A stretch of 32,184 nucleotides of DNA from Kiloniellales bacterium (GTDB taxonomy: Bacteria > Pseudomonadota > Alphaproteobacteria > Kiloniellales > JAKSBE01), in NCBI GenBank assembly GCA_028282935.1, contig JANQGU010000119.1, forward strand, positions 1 through 32,184, given 5' to 3'. Positions 1 to 8,590 of this stretch are shown piece by piece. The notes beneath the pieces were generated by a model that saw only the letters and a program-made list of their open reading frames with translations, made no database searches and was not told the DNA's origin. Made by a program: the position numbers and the translations under genes. Numbering within the stretch: the stretch's first letter is position 1; the number at the start of each line of letters is the position of its first letter.

Positions 1-60
1 GGCACCACCCCTCGAGGCTTTCTTGGAGGCGAGCCTTGTGATCGGCCGCTTGGGGCTGCC

Positions 61-1686
61 CTACTTCCGAAGGCGGTCGCCGAGATACTCGAAGTCGTAG
101 GCGCTCGCCGCCGAGGCCGAGAAGGAGCTCAGCGTCAGGGCCGGCACGGCCGGGACCAGCGGCAAGTCCCTGAAAGCGAACTGCAGCATGGCGTCGGCCG
201 TGATCTTGCTGTTCAGCTCGAGGGCGACCAGCGAGAGGTTGTCGAGGGTGTCGCAGGGTGTGTGGTAGCAGGAGTCGTACTGCTCGCCGGCCGTGCCGCC
301 GTACTCCGCCGCCTGCGCTTCGGTCTTGATGCCCTCGGCGCCGGTGAAGAGCCCGCCGACCGCGATGCCGGCGTCGCTGAAGGGGAGGTAGTCGGAGCGG
401 CCCGACAACTCGGTCGGCTGGGAATTGACGCCGCGATCGAGGAAGGCCTCCTGGAAGACCTGCTCGATGATGTCGGACCCCGGAGGACCCACAGGATCGA
501 AGTCCGAGCCGTCGCCGTCGAAGACGAAGGGCACGTAGTTGGGCGAGCCGATCATGTCGAAGTTGAGGTACATGGCGGTCTCGGCCAGCTCCTCCTCCGT
601 CAGGTTGGCGACGTAGAACTCGGAACCGAGGAGGCCGGATTCCTCCGCGCCCCACCAGGCGAAGCGGATGCGGTTCCGCAAGAGGAAGGAGAAGGGCCGG
701 AGCTTGCGGGCGATCTCCAGGAGCGCGCCGGAGCCGGTGCCGTTGTCCGAGATGCCGGGGCCTTCCTCGACCGAGTCCAGGTGCGCGCCGAGCACGATCA
801 CCGGCTTGTCCCGCTGGTGCGGCCAGGCCCGCAGATCCGCGATCAGGTTCTCGGTCGGGCGGAACTCCGAGAGCGCGTCGACCGCGACGCGGGCCGTGAC
901 CGCACCGGCCGAGGCCTGCGCGACGAGCTCGTCACCGATCGCGAAGGTGGTGCCGACCACCGGGATGGTGAGACTCGGCTCGCCGAGAGTCCCGTTGATC
1001 GCATCGGTGCGCCCGTCCTGGCCCTCGTTGAAGATGATGACGCCGACCGCGCCGGCGTTCTCGGCGTTCTGCGCCTTCAGGAAGAAAGTGCAGGTGCCGC
1101 GCTGGATCAGGGCGATCCGGCCCGGCGTGAAGCCGGCGAAGTCCTCGGCCTCGCAGCCGCTGGTCGAGGTGTTGGCGTCCGGTGCCGGCGGCAGGATGAA
1201 GTCGACCGCCTCGATCGCCGCGGTGGCGTCGCCACTCCCGGAGTACGACATGGTAAAGAAGCCCTCCGCCGTGTTCGGCGGGTAGACCGTGGGCGCCGGG
1301 TCGACCCGCTCGAAGGCCGGATCGCTCAGCTCCTGGAAGAAGGGGAAATCGAACTCCTGGCGCGTGATCTCGTAGCCCTTGCGCCGGAGCTGCTCGACCA
1401 CGTAGTCGACGGACTGGTCGTAGCCCGTGGTGCCGGATGCGCGGTTACCGTTGTTCCGGTCGGCGATCTCCTGCCAGGCTTCCAGGTGCTTGTAGACGTT
1501 CTCGACCTTGATCTGCCGGTCGAAGATCTTCCGGACGATCTTCTGGAGCTTGTCGCTGCTGTAGTAGCCGTCGGCCTGGGCTTCGCTGGTCGCCAGCGCC
1601 ACGCCTAGGCCCGCGACAAGCAGAACGCTTGTCAGACTCGTGAAGAGCTTCAGTCGCCCTCGCACGCCTTTGGATTCGTCGGTCAT
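61..1686 (-). CDS. Exported M28-family zinc aminopeptidase with PA domain
   Basis: Predicted secreted di-zinc peptidase of 541 residues that would release N-terminal amino acids from peptides outside the cytoplasm. Residues about 11-38 form a signal peptide (positive n-region, hydrophobic core, cleavage near EAQA-DG). A protease-associated (PA) domain lies at about 160-270, with CTFFLKAQNAENAGAVGVII typical of it. The M28 catalytic domain follows with the expected metal and catalytic residues: H302 and D304 in GAHLDS, D314 in SDNGTGSG, E348/E349 in WWGAEES, D377 in NFDMIG and H475 in YHTPCDT. All ligands are present, so it should be active. The start is the ATG preceded by a GGAGGGG-like ribosome site. 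It is a single gene, separated from the gene upstream by about 500 bp. The family is secure; the natural substrate is unknown. Confidence 0.9.
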   Translation of the reverse strand: MTDESKGVRGRLKLFTSLTSVLLVAGLGVALATSEAQADGYYSSDKLQKIVRKIFDRQIKVENVYKHLEAWQEIADRNNGNRASGTTGYDQSVDYVVEQLRRKGYEITRQEFDFPFFQELSDPAFERVDPAPTVYPPNTAEGFFTMSYSGSGDATAAIEAVDFILPPAPDANTSTSGCEAEDFAGFTPGRIALIQRGTCTFFLKAQNAENAGAVGVIIFNEGQDGRTDAINGTLGEPSLTIPVVGTTFAIGDELVAQASAGAVTARVAVDALSEFRPTENLIADLRAWPHQRDKPVIVLGAHLDSVEEGPGISDNGTGSGALLEIARKLRPFSFLLRNRIRFAWWGAEESGLLGSEFYVANLTEEELAETAMYLNFDMIGSPNYVPFVFDGDGSDFDPVGPPGSDIIEQVFQEAFLDRGVNSQPTELSGRSDYLPFSDAGIAVGGLFTGAEGIKTEAQAAEYGGTAGEQYDSCYHTPCDTLDNLSLVALELNSKITADAMLQFAFRDLPLVPAVPALTLSSFSASAASAYDFEYLGDRLRK

Positions 1687-2198
1687 GAGACGAGTCCCCT
1701 CCTTGCACGTTAAGGGAGATTTTTCTGCCTCTTGTTCCGACCGCCTTCACTCCGTGCCCGATGCCGACGAGACTCCCTGTCCGAATACGGCAAGCCGATC
1801 CAGCTGCGAACGTGCTGAAGGATTGAAACCGAGCACTCCCTGATCTCCGGTGGACTTGCAACCGTCCGGCGTCTCCCAGATCCGGACGACCGGCCGAAAC
1901 CCTTCTTTCGCTTTGGTCGGGGCTTTCGGCAGTCCTTGCTTCTTAGGTGCGGAGTTTAGACACGGCGCTTGGTAAACGAGAAGTCAATTGTGGATCTGCG
2001 CGCAAAGATAGAAATTTTCGAGCCCAAGCTGCACACGGCGCATAATTTTGTTGCGCAGATTGCAGTATATGCACGGCTGCTGCCCGGACCCGACTGAGGC
2101 CCGGACCCGACTTGGCCTCGAATCGGCGCTCTTCACCTTCGCTGCGTCGATCACGCCATCCCCGCGCACCGCGGCGGGCGGTTGGCCGCGCCCGTCCG
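1687..2198. other. 512-bp non-coding region between peptidase and betA
   Basis: No convincing gene is seen. Bases about 1950-2075 are clearly more AT-rich than the surroundings. Upstream of the peptidase, on the minus strand, there is a TTGACT hexamer (1987-1982) and a TGTCTA-like hexamer (1962-1957) 19 bp apart, a weak promoter candidate about 270 bp from the start codon. No terminator for the leftward betA transcript is obvious. The promoter is a guess; the absence of a gene is more secure. Confidence 0.4.
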
Positions 2199-3860
2199 TC
2201 AGCGCTGCGCGCTTTCCCAGTCCGGGTGGATCCAGGGTTCCTGGTTGGAGGGCGGCAGGGGATCGCGGCCGAGGATGTGGTCGCTGGCCTTCTCGCCGAC
2301 CAGGATCGAGGGGCCGTTGAGGTTGCCGTTGGTGATCTGCGGGAAGATCGCGGAGTCGGCGACCCTGAGGCCCTCCAGGCCGATCACCCGGCACTCGGGA
2401 TCGACCACCGCCTTGGGATCGTCCGCTGCGCCCATGCGGCAGGTGCCGCAGGGGTGGTAGGCGCTCTCGACCGCCTCGCGGATGAAGTCGTCGAGCGCGG
2501 CATCGCTCTCGGCCTCCGGCCCCGGCGCGATTTCCCGCCCGCGGTAGGCATCGAAGGCCGACTGGGCGAAGATCTCGCGGGTCAGGCGGATGCAGGCGCG
2601 GAAGTCGGCCCAGTCCTCGGGTTGCGAGAGGTAGTTGAAGCGGATCTCCGGCGCCGCCTCGGGATCGGCGGAGCGCAGGCGGACCCAGCCGCGCGACTTG
2701 GAGCGCATTGGCCCGACGTGGGCCTGGAAGCCGTGGGTCTTGGCCGGCGCCTTGCCGTCGTAGCGGATCGCGACCGGCAGGAAGTGGAACTGGATGTCCG
2801 GATAGCGCACTCCGGCCTTGGAGCGGATGAAGGCGGCCGACTCGAAATGGTTGCTGGTGCCGTGGCCGCGCTTGAAGAACAGCCACTCGGCGCCGATCCG
2901 CGCCTTGGACAAGAGGTTGAGCTGGGAATAGAGGGTGATCGGCTGGGTGCAGGCCTGCTGGACGTAGAGCTCCAGGTGGTCCTGCAGGTTCTCGCCGACT
3001 CCCGGCAGCGCGTGCAGCGGGGCGACGCCGGCCGCCTTCAGGCGCGCCGGATCGCCGATGCCGGAGAGCTGCAGCAGCTTGGGCGAGTTGATCGCGCCGG
3101 CGGCGAGCACGACCTCGCGGGTCGCCCTGGCGAGGATCAGGCGGCCGCCGCGGCGGTACTCCACGCCGACCGCGCGCTTGCCTTCCAGCAGGACGCGCTG
3201 GACCAGGGCCCGGGAGACCAGACGCAGGTTCGGACGCTTCAGCGCCGGCTCCAGGTAGGCCTTGGCGGCGGACCAGCGGTTGCCCCGCCAGACCGTCATC
3301 TCCATCGGCCCGAAGCCTTCCTGCTTGGCGCCGTTGTAGTCGGCGGTCAGCTCATAGCCGGCTTGGCGGCCGGCCTCGACGAAGGCCTCGTAGAGCGGGT
3401 TCGCCCGCGGGCCGCGGGTGACGTGCAGCGGCCCGGCCTCGCCGCGCCAGCCGGCCTCGCCGCCGTGGCTCGACTCCAGCCGCTTGTAGTAGGGCAGGAC
3501 GTGGCGGTAGCCCCAGCCGGCGGCGCCGGCCGCCTCCCAGCCGTCGAAGTCGCAGGCGTGGCCGCGCACGTAGACCATGCCGTTGATCGAGGAGGAGCCG
3601 CCGATCACCTTGCCGCGCGGGCAGGCGAGGCTCCGCCCGCCGAGCTGCGGCTCCGGCTCGGCCCGATAGCCCCAGTCGTAGCGCTTCATGTTCATGGGGT
3701 AGGAGAGGGCGGCCGGCATCTGGATGAAGGGCCCGGCGTCGCTGCCGCCGTGCTCCAGCAGCAGCACCCGGTGCCGCCCCTCCGCGCTCAGCCGCTCCGC
3801 CAGCACGCAGCCGGCCGAGCCGGCCCCGACCACGATGTAGTCGTAGCTCTCGGCGCTCAT
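2199..3860 (-). CDS. betA: Choline dehydrogenase (GMC flavoprotein)
   Basis: Oxidises choline to betaine aldehyde (and can often carry out the next step), FAD-dependent and associated with the inner face of the membrane in the characterised enzymes. The 553 residues match the usual BetA length of about 550-560. Visible features: FAD dinucleotide fold [10 protein letters not shown] at residues 12-21, the GMC signature [14 protein letters not shown] near residue 90, the catalytic His region [10 protein letters not shown], the C-terminal ITNGNLN segment with the paired active-site Asn, and the BetA-like tail ending in HPDWESAQR. It is the last gene of the leftward betI-betB-betA set. It is split from betB by 366 bp of palindromic repeats instead of the usual short gap, so it may have reduced or separate expression. 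The symbol rests on motifs plus the betI/betB context. Confidence 0.92.
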   Translation of the reverse strand: MSAESYDYIVVGAGSAGCVLAERLSAEGRHRVLLLEHGGSDAGPFIQMPAALSYPMNMKRYDWGYRAEPEPQLGGRSLACPRGKVIGGSSSINGMVYVRGHACDFDGWEAAGAAGWGYRHVLPYYKRLESSHGGEAGWRGEAGPLHVTRGPRANPLYEAFVEAGRQAGYELTADYNGAKQEGFGPMEMTVWRGNRWSAAKAYLEPALKRPNLRLVSRALVQRVLLEGKRAVGVEYRRGGRLILARATREVVLAAGAINSPKLLQLSGIGDPARLKAAGVAPLHALPGVGENLQDHLELYVQQACTQPITLYSQLNLLSKARIGAEWLFFKRGHGTSNHFESAAFIRSKAGVRYPDIQFHFLPVAIRYDGKAPAKTHGFQAHVGPMRSKSRGWVRLRSADPEAAPEIRFNYLSQPEDWADFRACIRLTREIFAQSAFDAYRGREIAPGPEAESDAALDDFIREAVESAYHPCGTCRMGAADDPKAVVDPECRVIGLEGLRVADSAIFPQITNGNLNGPSILVGEKASDHILGRDPLPPSNQEPWIHPDWESAQR

Positions 3861-3909
3861 GACGACTCACCGTTGCTGGGTCGCACGCACCACCCTTCGG
3901 TTCTCCCCG

Positions 3910-4000
3910 CTGTCATCACCGGACTTGATCCGGTGATCCATGACCGGCGACGGGCGCGAAGCGGCACCATGGATGCCCGGATCAAGTCCGGGCATGACAG
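3910..4000. repeat. 91-bp palindromic repeat unit, copy 1
   Basis: A unit bounded by CTGTCA and TGACAG, made of two 33-bp inverted arms (3910-3942 and 3968-4000) around a 25-bp centre. Each arm is itself a hairpin: stem ATCACCGGA/TCCGGTGAT at 3915-3937 and stem ATGCCCGGA/TCCGGGCAT at 3973-3995, each with a 5-base loop. Elements of this CCGGACTTGATCCGG type are common between genes in alphaproteobacteria and give spurious MPGLDPGIH-like reading frames. Confidence 0.9.
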
Positions 4001-4041
4001 TGGAGTGGGTGGCAGCGGCTGGGGCATGGCGGATGCCATGA

Positions 4042-4064
4042 AAGCCCGGATCAAGTCTGCCTTG
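4042..4064. repeat. Degenerate remnant of the palindromic repeat
   Basis: GCCCGGATCAAGTCTGCC resembles the right arm of the 91-bp units, but the second half of the stem is mutated so the hairpin is lost. It lies between the two intact copies and suggests an older third insertion or duplication. Confidence 0.55.
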
Positions 4065-4095
4065 CGACCGTGGCCCGGCTCTCGCCACTCTCTCG

Positions 4096-4186
4096 CTGTC
4101 ATCACCGGACTTGATCCGGTGATCCATGGCAGACGACGGGCGCCCGGCGGCGCAATGGATGCCCGGATCAAGTCCGGGCATGACAG
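4096..4186. repeat. 91-bp palindromic repeat unit, copy 2
   Basis: Same architecture, length and orientation as the copy starting 186 bp to the left. The left hairpin is at 4101-4123 and the right hairpin at 4159-4181, with terminal CTGTCA and TGACAG. The arms are nearly identical between copies while the 25-bp centre differs at several bases, as expected if the stem structure is what is conserved. It sits just downstream of the betB stop codon. Confidence 0.9.
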
Positions 4187-4226
4187 CGGAACGGGTTGCG
4201 GGCGTCGTCGCATCGTCCGCCTCCGC

Positions 4227-5699
4227 TCAGTACGGGCAGTCGACGTCGCCCAGCTCGACGTAGACGCTCTTAAGTTGGGTGTAGTGCTCGATCGCGGCCT
4301 GGCCGTTCTCGCGGCCGATGCCGGACTGCTTGTAGCCGCCGAAGGGCATCTCGATCGGCGTGACGTTGTAGGTGTTGATCCAGCAGGTGCCGGCCTGCAG
4401 GCGGGCGATGACCCGGTGGGCGCGGGCCAGGTCGCGGGTGAAGACGCCGGCCGAGAGGCCGAAGGGCGTGTCGTTGGCCCGGGCCAGGACCTCGTCCTCC
4501 TCCTTGAAGGTCAGGATCGACATGACCGGGCCGAAGATCTCCTCGCGCACGATGGTCATGTCGTCGCGGCAGGCGTCGAAGATGGTCGGCTCGACGAAGT
4601 TGCCGGCCTGCAGCGCCGGGTCCTGCGGCCGGCCGCCGCCGGCGACCAGCCGGGCGCCGCCGGCCTTGCCGGCGTCGATGTAGCCCAGCACCTTCTCCAT
4701 GTGCTCGCGCGAGATCAGCGCGCCGACCTGGGTCTCCGGGTCCATGGGGTCGCCGATCCTCATGCCCTGGGTGCGCTCGGCGAGGCGGGCGACGAAGGCG
4801 TCGTGCAGGGACTCCTCGACGAAGACCCGGGTGCCGTTGGAGCAGACCTCGCCCTGGGTGTAGAAGTTGGCCAGCATCGCCGCCGAGACCGCGTTCTCCA
4901 GGTCGGCGTCGGCGAAGACGATCAGCGGCGACTTGCCGCCCAGCTCGAAGGTGACCTGCTTCAGGGTCGCCGCCGCGTCGGCCATGACCGCCTTGCCGGT
5001 GCCGACCTCGCCGGTCAGCGAGACCTTGGCGATGCCGGGATGGCGGCTCAGAAGCTGGCCGGTGGGGGCGAAGCCCTGGACCACGTTGAAGACCCCGTCG
5101 GGAACCCCGGCCTCGCTGTAGATCTCGGCCAGCTTGAGCGCGGTCAGCGGCGTCAGCTCCGCCGGCTTGAAGATCATGGCGTTGCCGCAGGCCAGCGCCG
5201 GGGCCGACTTCCAGCAGGCGATCTGGATCGGGTAGTTCCAGGCGCCGATCCCGGCGCAGACGCCCAGCGGCTCGCGCCGGGTGTAGGCGAAGGCACTGCC
5301 CAGGTCGATGTGCTCGCCGTGCAGCGAGGCGGCGAGGCCGGCATAGTACTCGATGCAGTCGGCGCCCGAGGCGACGTCGACCGTCTCGGCCTCCTGGATC
5401 GGCTTGCCGCTGTCCAGGACCTCGAGCTCGGCCAGCTCGCGGTTGCGCGCGCGTAGCAGGGCCACGGCCTTCGTCAGGATCCGGCCGCGCTCGGCGCCGG
5501 TCATGGCCGACCAGGTCCGGAAGCCGGCCTCGGCGGCGGCGACCGCGCGGTCGACATCCTCGGGCCCGGCGATCTGGATGTCGCAGATGACCTCGCCGGT
5601 CGCCGGGTTGAGGTTCTGGAAGGTCTCGCCCTCGACGGCGTCGACCAGGCGGCCGCCGATGAAGAGTTGCTGGCGGGGCAGGCTGCGGGCTGCGGTCAC
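4227..5699 (-). CDS. betB: Betaine aldehyde dehydrogenase
   Basis: NAD(P)-dependent oxidation of betaine aldehyde to glycine betaine in the cytoplasm, the second step of osmoprotectant synthesis from choline. Starting at the GTG at 5699 gives 490 residues, the usual BetB length. The open frame extends about 100 codons further up, but that part overlaps betI and is not BetB-like. The GTG overlaps the betI stop as GTGA, a 4-base overlap implying translational coupling. Seen in the protein: the N-terminal QLFIGGRLV, the general base Glu in FELGGKSP, and the catalytic Cys in [14 protein letters not shown], followed by EEIFGPV and the C-terminal [14 protein letters not shown]. Aldehyde dehydrogenase is certain; the BetB assignment comes from length, motifs and gene context. 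Confidence 0.95.
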   Translation of the reverse strand: MTAARSLPRQQLFIGGRLVDAVEGETFQNLNPATGEVICDIQIAGPEDVDRAVAAAEAGFRTWSAMTGAERGRILTKAVALLRARNRELAELEVLDSGKPIQEAETVDVASGADCIEYYAGLAASLHGEHIDLGSAFAYTRREPLGVCAGIGAWNYPIQIACWKSAPALACGNAMIFKPAELTPLTALKLAEIYSEAGVPDGVFNVVQGFAPTGQLLSRHPGIAKVSLTGEVGTGKAVMADAAATLKQVTFELGGKSPLIVFADADLENAVSAAMLANFYTQGEVCSNGTRVFVEESLHDAFVARLAERTQGMRIGDPMDPETQVGALISREHMEKVLGYIDAGKAGGARLVAGGGRPQDPALQAGNFVEPTIFDACRDDMTIVREEIFGPVMSILTFKEEDEVLARANDTPFGLSAGVFTRDLARAHRVIARLQAGTCWINTYNVTPIEMPFGGYKQSGIGRENGQAAIEHYTQLKSVYVELGDVDCPY

Positions 5700-6289
5700 G
5701 GTCGTGGCTCCGAGACAGAGATCTGTGAATCGACGTACTGGTGGGCGATGCGGCGGGCCGCGGCGGCGTCCATGGTCCCGCCGGCGAGGGCGGCGTTGAG
5801 CCAGAGGCCGTCGATCAGGGCCGCCAGGCCCGCGGTCAGGCGCTCGGCCTCGGCCGGCGCCAGGAAGAGCTTGAAGGCGTGCATCAGGTTGCTGCGCAGG
5901 CGGCGCTGGTAGATCCGCTGGATCCGCAGCAGGCCGGGCGACTGCCGGACCATGGACCAGAAGGCGAGCCAGGCCGAGACCACCTCGGGCACGCACTGGG
6001 TCGGCGCGAAGTTGGCGTCGATGATGGCGTGGACTCGGGCTTGCGGGCCGCGGGCCCGGGTCAGACGCTCGACCGCCTCGCGGCGCAGGGCCTCGACCAG
6101 GGTCAGCATGGTCGCCTCCATCAGGCCGGCCTTGTCCTGGAAGTAGTGGGCGATGATCCCGGCCGAGAGCCCGGCGCGGCGGCTGATCCGCTGCACCGTG
6201 GTGTTGGCGAAGCCGTCCTCGTGCATCGAGGCGATGGTCGCGTCGATGAGCTGGCGCCGACGGATCGGCTCCATCCCGAGCTTGGGCAT
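5696..6289 (-). CDS. betI: TetR-family choline-responsive repressor BetI
   Basis: Represses bet genes and is relieved by choline in the characterised members. The 197 residues match the family. The N-terminus [17 protein letters not shown] is diagnostic of BetI and confirms the ATG used. The helix-turn-helix lies at about residues 28-50 ([20 protein letters not shown]). The C-terminal ligand domain contains the typical AWLAFW and LIDGLW segments. It is the first gene of the leftward operon and overlaps betB by four bases. A perfect 14-bp palindrome 53 bp upstream of its start is the probable operator, so it should control itself, betB, betA and the divergent cho genes. Confidence 0.95.
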   Translation of the reverse strand: MPKLGMEPIRRRQLIDATIASMHEDGFANTTVQRISRRAGLSAGIIAHYFQDKAGLMEATMLTLVEALRREAVERLTRARGPQARVHAIIDANFAPTQCVPEVVSAWLAFWSMVRQSPGLLRIQRIYQRRLRSNLMHAFKLFLAPAEAERLTAGLAALIDGLWLNAALAGGTMDAAAARRIAHQYVDSQISVSEPRP

Positions 6290-6325
6290 TCCTGATCGTC
6301 CCGCAGGCCGTCGAAACCGGAAAGC

Positions 6326-6354
6326 AGATTAGGTGTTTTATATTGAACGTTCAA
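6326..6354 (-). promoter_or_regulatory. Predicted betI-betB promoter
   Basis: On the minus strand TTGAAC (6354-6349) and TAATCT (6331-6326) are 17 bp apart, close to the sigma-70 consensus and about 35-40 bp before the betI start. The -35 hexamer is one half of the BetI palindrome, so a bound repressor would block it. Confidence 0.6.
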
Positions 6355-6355
6355 T
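6342..6355. promoter_or_regulatory. BetI operator palindrome
   Basis: ATTGAACGTTCAAT is a perfect 14-bp inverted repeat in the betI-choX gap, in one of the few AT-rich patches of the region. It resembles the TTGAACGTcCAAT-type BetI site of other proteobacteria as I recall it. Position between the divergent bet and cho operons supports control of both. Confidence 0.75.
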
Positions 6356-6372
6356 CAAAAAAGAACTATAGT
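6343..6372 (+). promoter_or_regulatory. Predicted choX promoter
   Basis: On the plus strand TTGAAC (6343-6348) and TATAGT (6367-6372) are separated by 18 bp. The -35 hexamer is the other half of the BetI palindrome. The leader to the choX start would be about 155 bases. Confidence 0.6.
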
Positions 6373-6536
6373 GCATCCTCGGAAGTCGGGGTGGAACTGC
6401 GAGGGCTGACGGCCGCGTCGTGTTTCCCTAGACTTCCGGTGCAACAACAAGCGCCGCCGTCCATGCAGGGGGCGCGCACAGCGGGAAGCGGCCGGCCCGG
6501 GCCGATACCCGCAATCCTAGGGGAGGTTGGAAAGAC

Positions 6537-7481
6537 ATGACCGCCAAGCGATTCCTTGCCGTTGTTACCTTGTCGCTGCTGGTTTCGGCCGGCGCGGCCC
6601 AGGCCGCGGAGCCGGAGTCCTGCAAGCAGGTCCGCCTGTCGGACGTCGGCTGGAGCTGCGTCACCGCGACCACGTCGATCGCGGTCTCGATCCTCGAGGG
6701 CCTCGGCTACGAGACCAAGGTCGACGTGCTCTCGGTGCCGGTGACCTTCCAGAGCCTGGCCAACAACGACATCGACGCCTTCCTCGGGCTTTGGCTGCCG
6801 ACCCAGCAGAGCATGATCGCCCCCTACTTCGAGAAGCAGCAGGTCGACAAGGTCGCGACCAACCTGGAGGGCGCCAAGTACACCCTGGCGGTCAACAAGG
6901 CGGCCTACGACGCCGGCGTGAAGACCTTCGCCGACCTGGCCGCGAACAAGGACAAGTTCAAGGGCAAGATCTACGGCATCGAGCCGGGCAACGACGGCAA
7001 CCAGATCATCCAGGACATGATCGATAACGACGCCTTCGACCTGAAGGGCTGGGAGCTGGTCGAGTCCTCCGAGCAGGGCATGCTGGCCCAGGTCGAGCGC
7101 GCTGGGAAGCGCGAGGACTGGATCGTCTTCCTGGGCTGGGCGCCGCATCCCATGAACCGGCGCTTCGAGATGGCCTACCTCGACGGTGGCGACGACTACT
7201 TCGGGCCGAACTACGGCGGCGCCACGGTCTACACCCTCGCGCCCGCCGGCTACAGCGAGCGTTGCCCCAACGTCGGCCGGCTGCTGAAGAACCTGACCTT
7301 CTCCCTCGACATGGAGAACGAGATCATGGGCTACATGCTCGACGAGGGCATGGATCCCCAGGCGGCGGCGGTCAAGCTGGTCAAGAGCCATCCCGAGCTG
7401 GTCGACCGCTGGCTTTCCGGCGTCACGACCCGGGACGGCGGAGAGGGCGCCGCCGCGGTGAAATCGCACCTGGGCATGTAA
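6537..7481 (+). CDS. choX: Periplasmic choline-binding protein of an ABC importer
   Basis: Captures choline in the periplasm and delivers it to the ChoW/ChoV importer. It has 314 residues with a signal peptide at 1-23 (cleavage AQA-AE). Compared with the Sinorhizobium meliloti ChoX numbering I recall, the aromatic cage is conserved with a constant offset of four: W39, W86, Y115 and W201, plus N152 in PGNDGN. The position equivalent to Asp45 is Cys41 here (DVGWSC), an unusual change in a ligand-contact residue. Other cysteines are C29 and C243, which could pair. A strong GGGGAGG site precedes the ATG. It is the first gene of the rightward cho operon, under the predicted BetI-controlled promoter. 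Confidence 0.93.
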   Translation: MTAKRFLAVVTLSLLVSAGAAQAAEPESCKQVRLSDVGWSCVTATTSIAVSILEGLGYETKVDVLSVPVTFQSLANNDIDAFLGLWLPTQQSMIAPYFEKQQVDKVATNLEGAKYTLAVNKAAYDAGVKTFADLAANKDKFKGKIYGIEPGNDGNQIIQDMIDNDAFDLKGWELVESSEQGMLAQVERAGKREDWIVFLGWAPHPMNRRFEMAYLDGGDDYFGPNYGGATVYTLAPAGYSERCPNVGRLLKNLTFSLDMENEIMGYMLDEGMDPQAAAVKLVKSHPELVDRWLSGVTTRDGGEGAAAVKSHLGM

Positions 7482-7590
7482 GCCGCGCAGATCGTGCTAG
7501 GCTGAGACGCCGCGGCGCCGGGCGGTCGGGAAGACGGGGGCGGAGCCAGGTCTCCCGGCCCCTCGACCGCAGCGGCGGCCGAGGCGTTTC

Positions 7591-7632
7591 TGCTCAAGCC
7601 CCGGTGCTCAAGCCCCAGTGCTCAAGCCCCAG
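7591..7632. repeat. Three tandem 14-bp repeats in the choX-choW gap
   Basis: TGCTCAAGCCCCGG, TGCTCAAGCCCCAG and TGCTCAAGCCCCAG run head to tail. They lie in the 230-bp gap between choX and choW, which otherwise holds only a small CCTCG/CGAGG hairpin at 7561-7584. No gene is seen in the gap. Confidence 0.85.
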
Positions 7633-7645
7633 TACGGAACCTGCG

Positions 7646-7667
7646 AAAAATGACTCTGACCCCTTTT
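7646..7667. other. Possible mobile-element end motif
   Basis: AATGACTCTGACCCCTTTT resembles the GGGGTCAGAGTCATTTT-type sequence that I recall flanking REP-associated (Y1) transposase genes in many bacteria. Only one copy and no transposase is present, so at most this is a remnant. Confidence 0.3.
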
Positions 7668-7711
7668 CTTGACCGCCCTTCGTTTCGGCAGGGGCGGAGG
7701 GACGGCGCGCC

Positions 7712-8572
7712 ATGGACTGGCTGACCGATCAGATCGAGGCCGTGAAGATTCCCGTCGGGCCCTGGGGCGCCGGCCTGATCGACCTCATGACCACGCACTT
7801 CGCCGCGGCCTTCGACCTCTTCTCGCAGGGCCTGGAGGCGGTGATCGACGGCCTGACCGATACGATGCTGTGGTTCCCGCCGCTGGTCCTGATCGCGATC
7901 ATCGCGGCCATCGCCTATTGGCTGCAGCGGTCCTGGGCGCTGGTCGGCGGCGTGGTCGCCTCGCTGCTGTTCATCGTCAACCAGGGCTATTGGGAGCCGA
8001 CCATCAACACCCTGGCCCTGGTCGGCGTGGCGACCTTCCTCTGCATGCTGCTGGGCGTGCCGGTCGGCATCGCCGCGGCGCATCGGCCCTGGCTCTACAC
8101 CGCGATCCGGCCGGTCCTGGATCTGATGCAGACCCTGCCGCCCTTCGTCTATCTGATCCCGACGGTCGTGCTCTTCGGGCTGGGCGTGGTGCCGGGGCTG
8201 ATCTCGACCATCGTCTTCGCGATCCCGGCGCCGATCCGCCTGACCTACCTCGGCGTCTCCTCGACGCCGGTCCAGCTCACCGAGGCCGCCGAGTCCTTCG
8301 GCGCGACCAAGAGCCAGCTCCTCTGGAAGGTCGAGCTGCCCCACGCCCTGCCGACCATCATGGCCGGCTTCACCCAGGCGATCATGCTGTCGCTCTCGAT
8401 GGTGGTGATCGCCGCCTTCGTCGGCGCCGGCGGCCTGGGGACCTACGTGGTGCGGGGTCTGCAGCAGCTGCGTCCGGAGATGGGCATCGAATCCGGCCTG
8501 GCGATCGTGATCCTGGCGATCCTGCTGGACCGGATCTGCAAGCAGCCGGAACGGAAGGCCCAGGGGCAGTAG
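7712..8572 (+). CDS. choW: Choline ABC importer permease
   Basis: Inner-membrane subunit of the choline/betaine importer family (ProW/OpuAB type). The 286 residues carry about six hydrophobic segments: about 50-68, 72-90, 104-126, 140-163, 172-190 and 215-245. The coupling EAA loop reads EAAESFGATKSQLLWKVELP at about residue 192, followed by the typical GAGGLG. The ATG follows a GGAGG site in GGCGGAGGGACGG. It sits between choX and choV in the standard order. The 230-bp gap after choX may let the binding protein be made in excess over the membrane subunits. Confidence 0.92.
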   Translation: MDWLTDQIEAVKIPVGPWGAGLIDLMTTHFAAAFDLFSQGLEAVIDGLTDTMLWFPPLVLIAIIAAIAYWLQRSWALVGGVVASLLFIVNQGYWEPTINTLALVGVATFLCMLLGVPVGIAAAHRPWLYTAIRPVLDLMQTLPPFVYLIPTVVLFGLGVVPGLISTIVFAIPAPIRLTYLGVSSTPVQLTEAAESFGATKSQLLWKVELPHALPTIMAGFTQAIMLSLSMVVIAAFVGAGGLGTYVVRGLQQLRPEMGIESGLAIVILAILLDRICKQPERKAQGQ

Positions 8573-8590
8573 AGGACAACCAGCCTGATC

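Noticed and set aside
1984-2886. A 300-codon minus-strand open frame at the end of betA
   Set aside because: It is an out-of-frame shadow of betA running into the non-coding region, Arg/Pro-rich and without a domain.
3910-4186. CRISPR-like pattern of repeated palindromes
   Set aside because: Only two units with inverted arms and no regular unique spacers, and no cas genes nearby.
3857-4213. Short proteins with MPGLDPGIH and DHRIKSGDD repeats
   Set aside because: These are translations of the 91-bp palindromic repeats. The same spurious sequences recur in many alphaproteobacterial annotations.
2112-5456. A 1114-codon open frame on the plus strand
   Set aside because: It is antisense to betA, the repeats and betB, which have clear families. 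The translation is low-complexity (Arg, Gly, Ala, Val, Asp, Leu) with no domain, as expected from GC-biased codon positions.
4227-5996. Longer betB starting at 5996
   Set aside because: The first 99 codons overlap betI and are Arg/Pro-rich with no dehydrogenase similarity. GTG 5699 gives the standard 490 residues and a GTGA overlap with betI.
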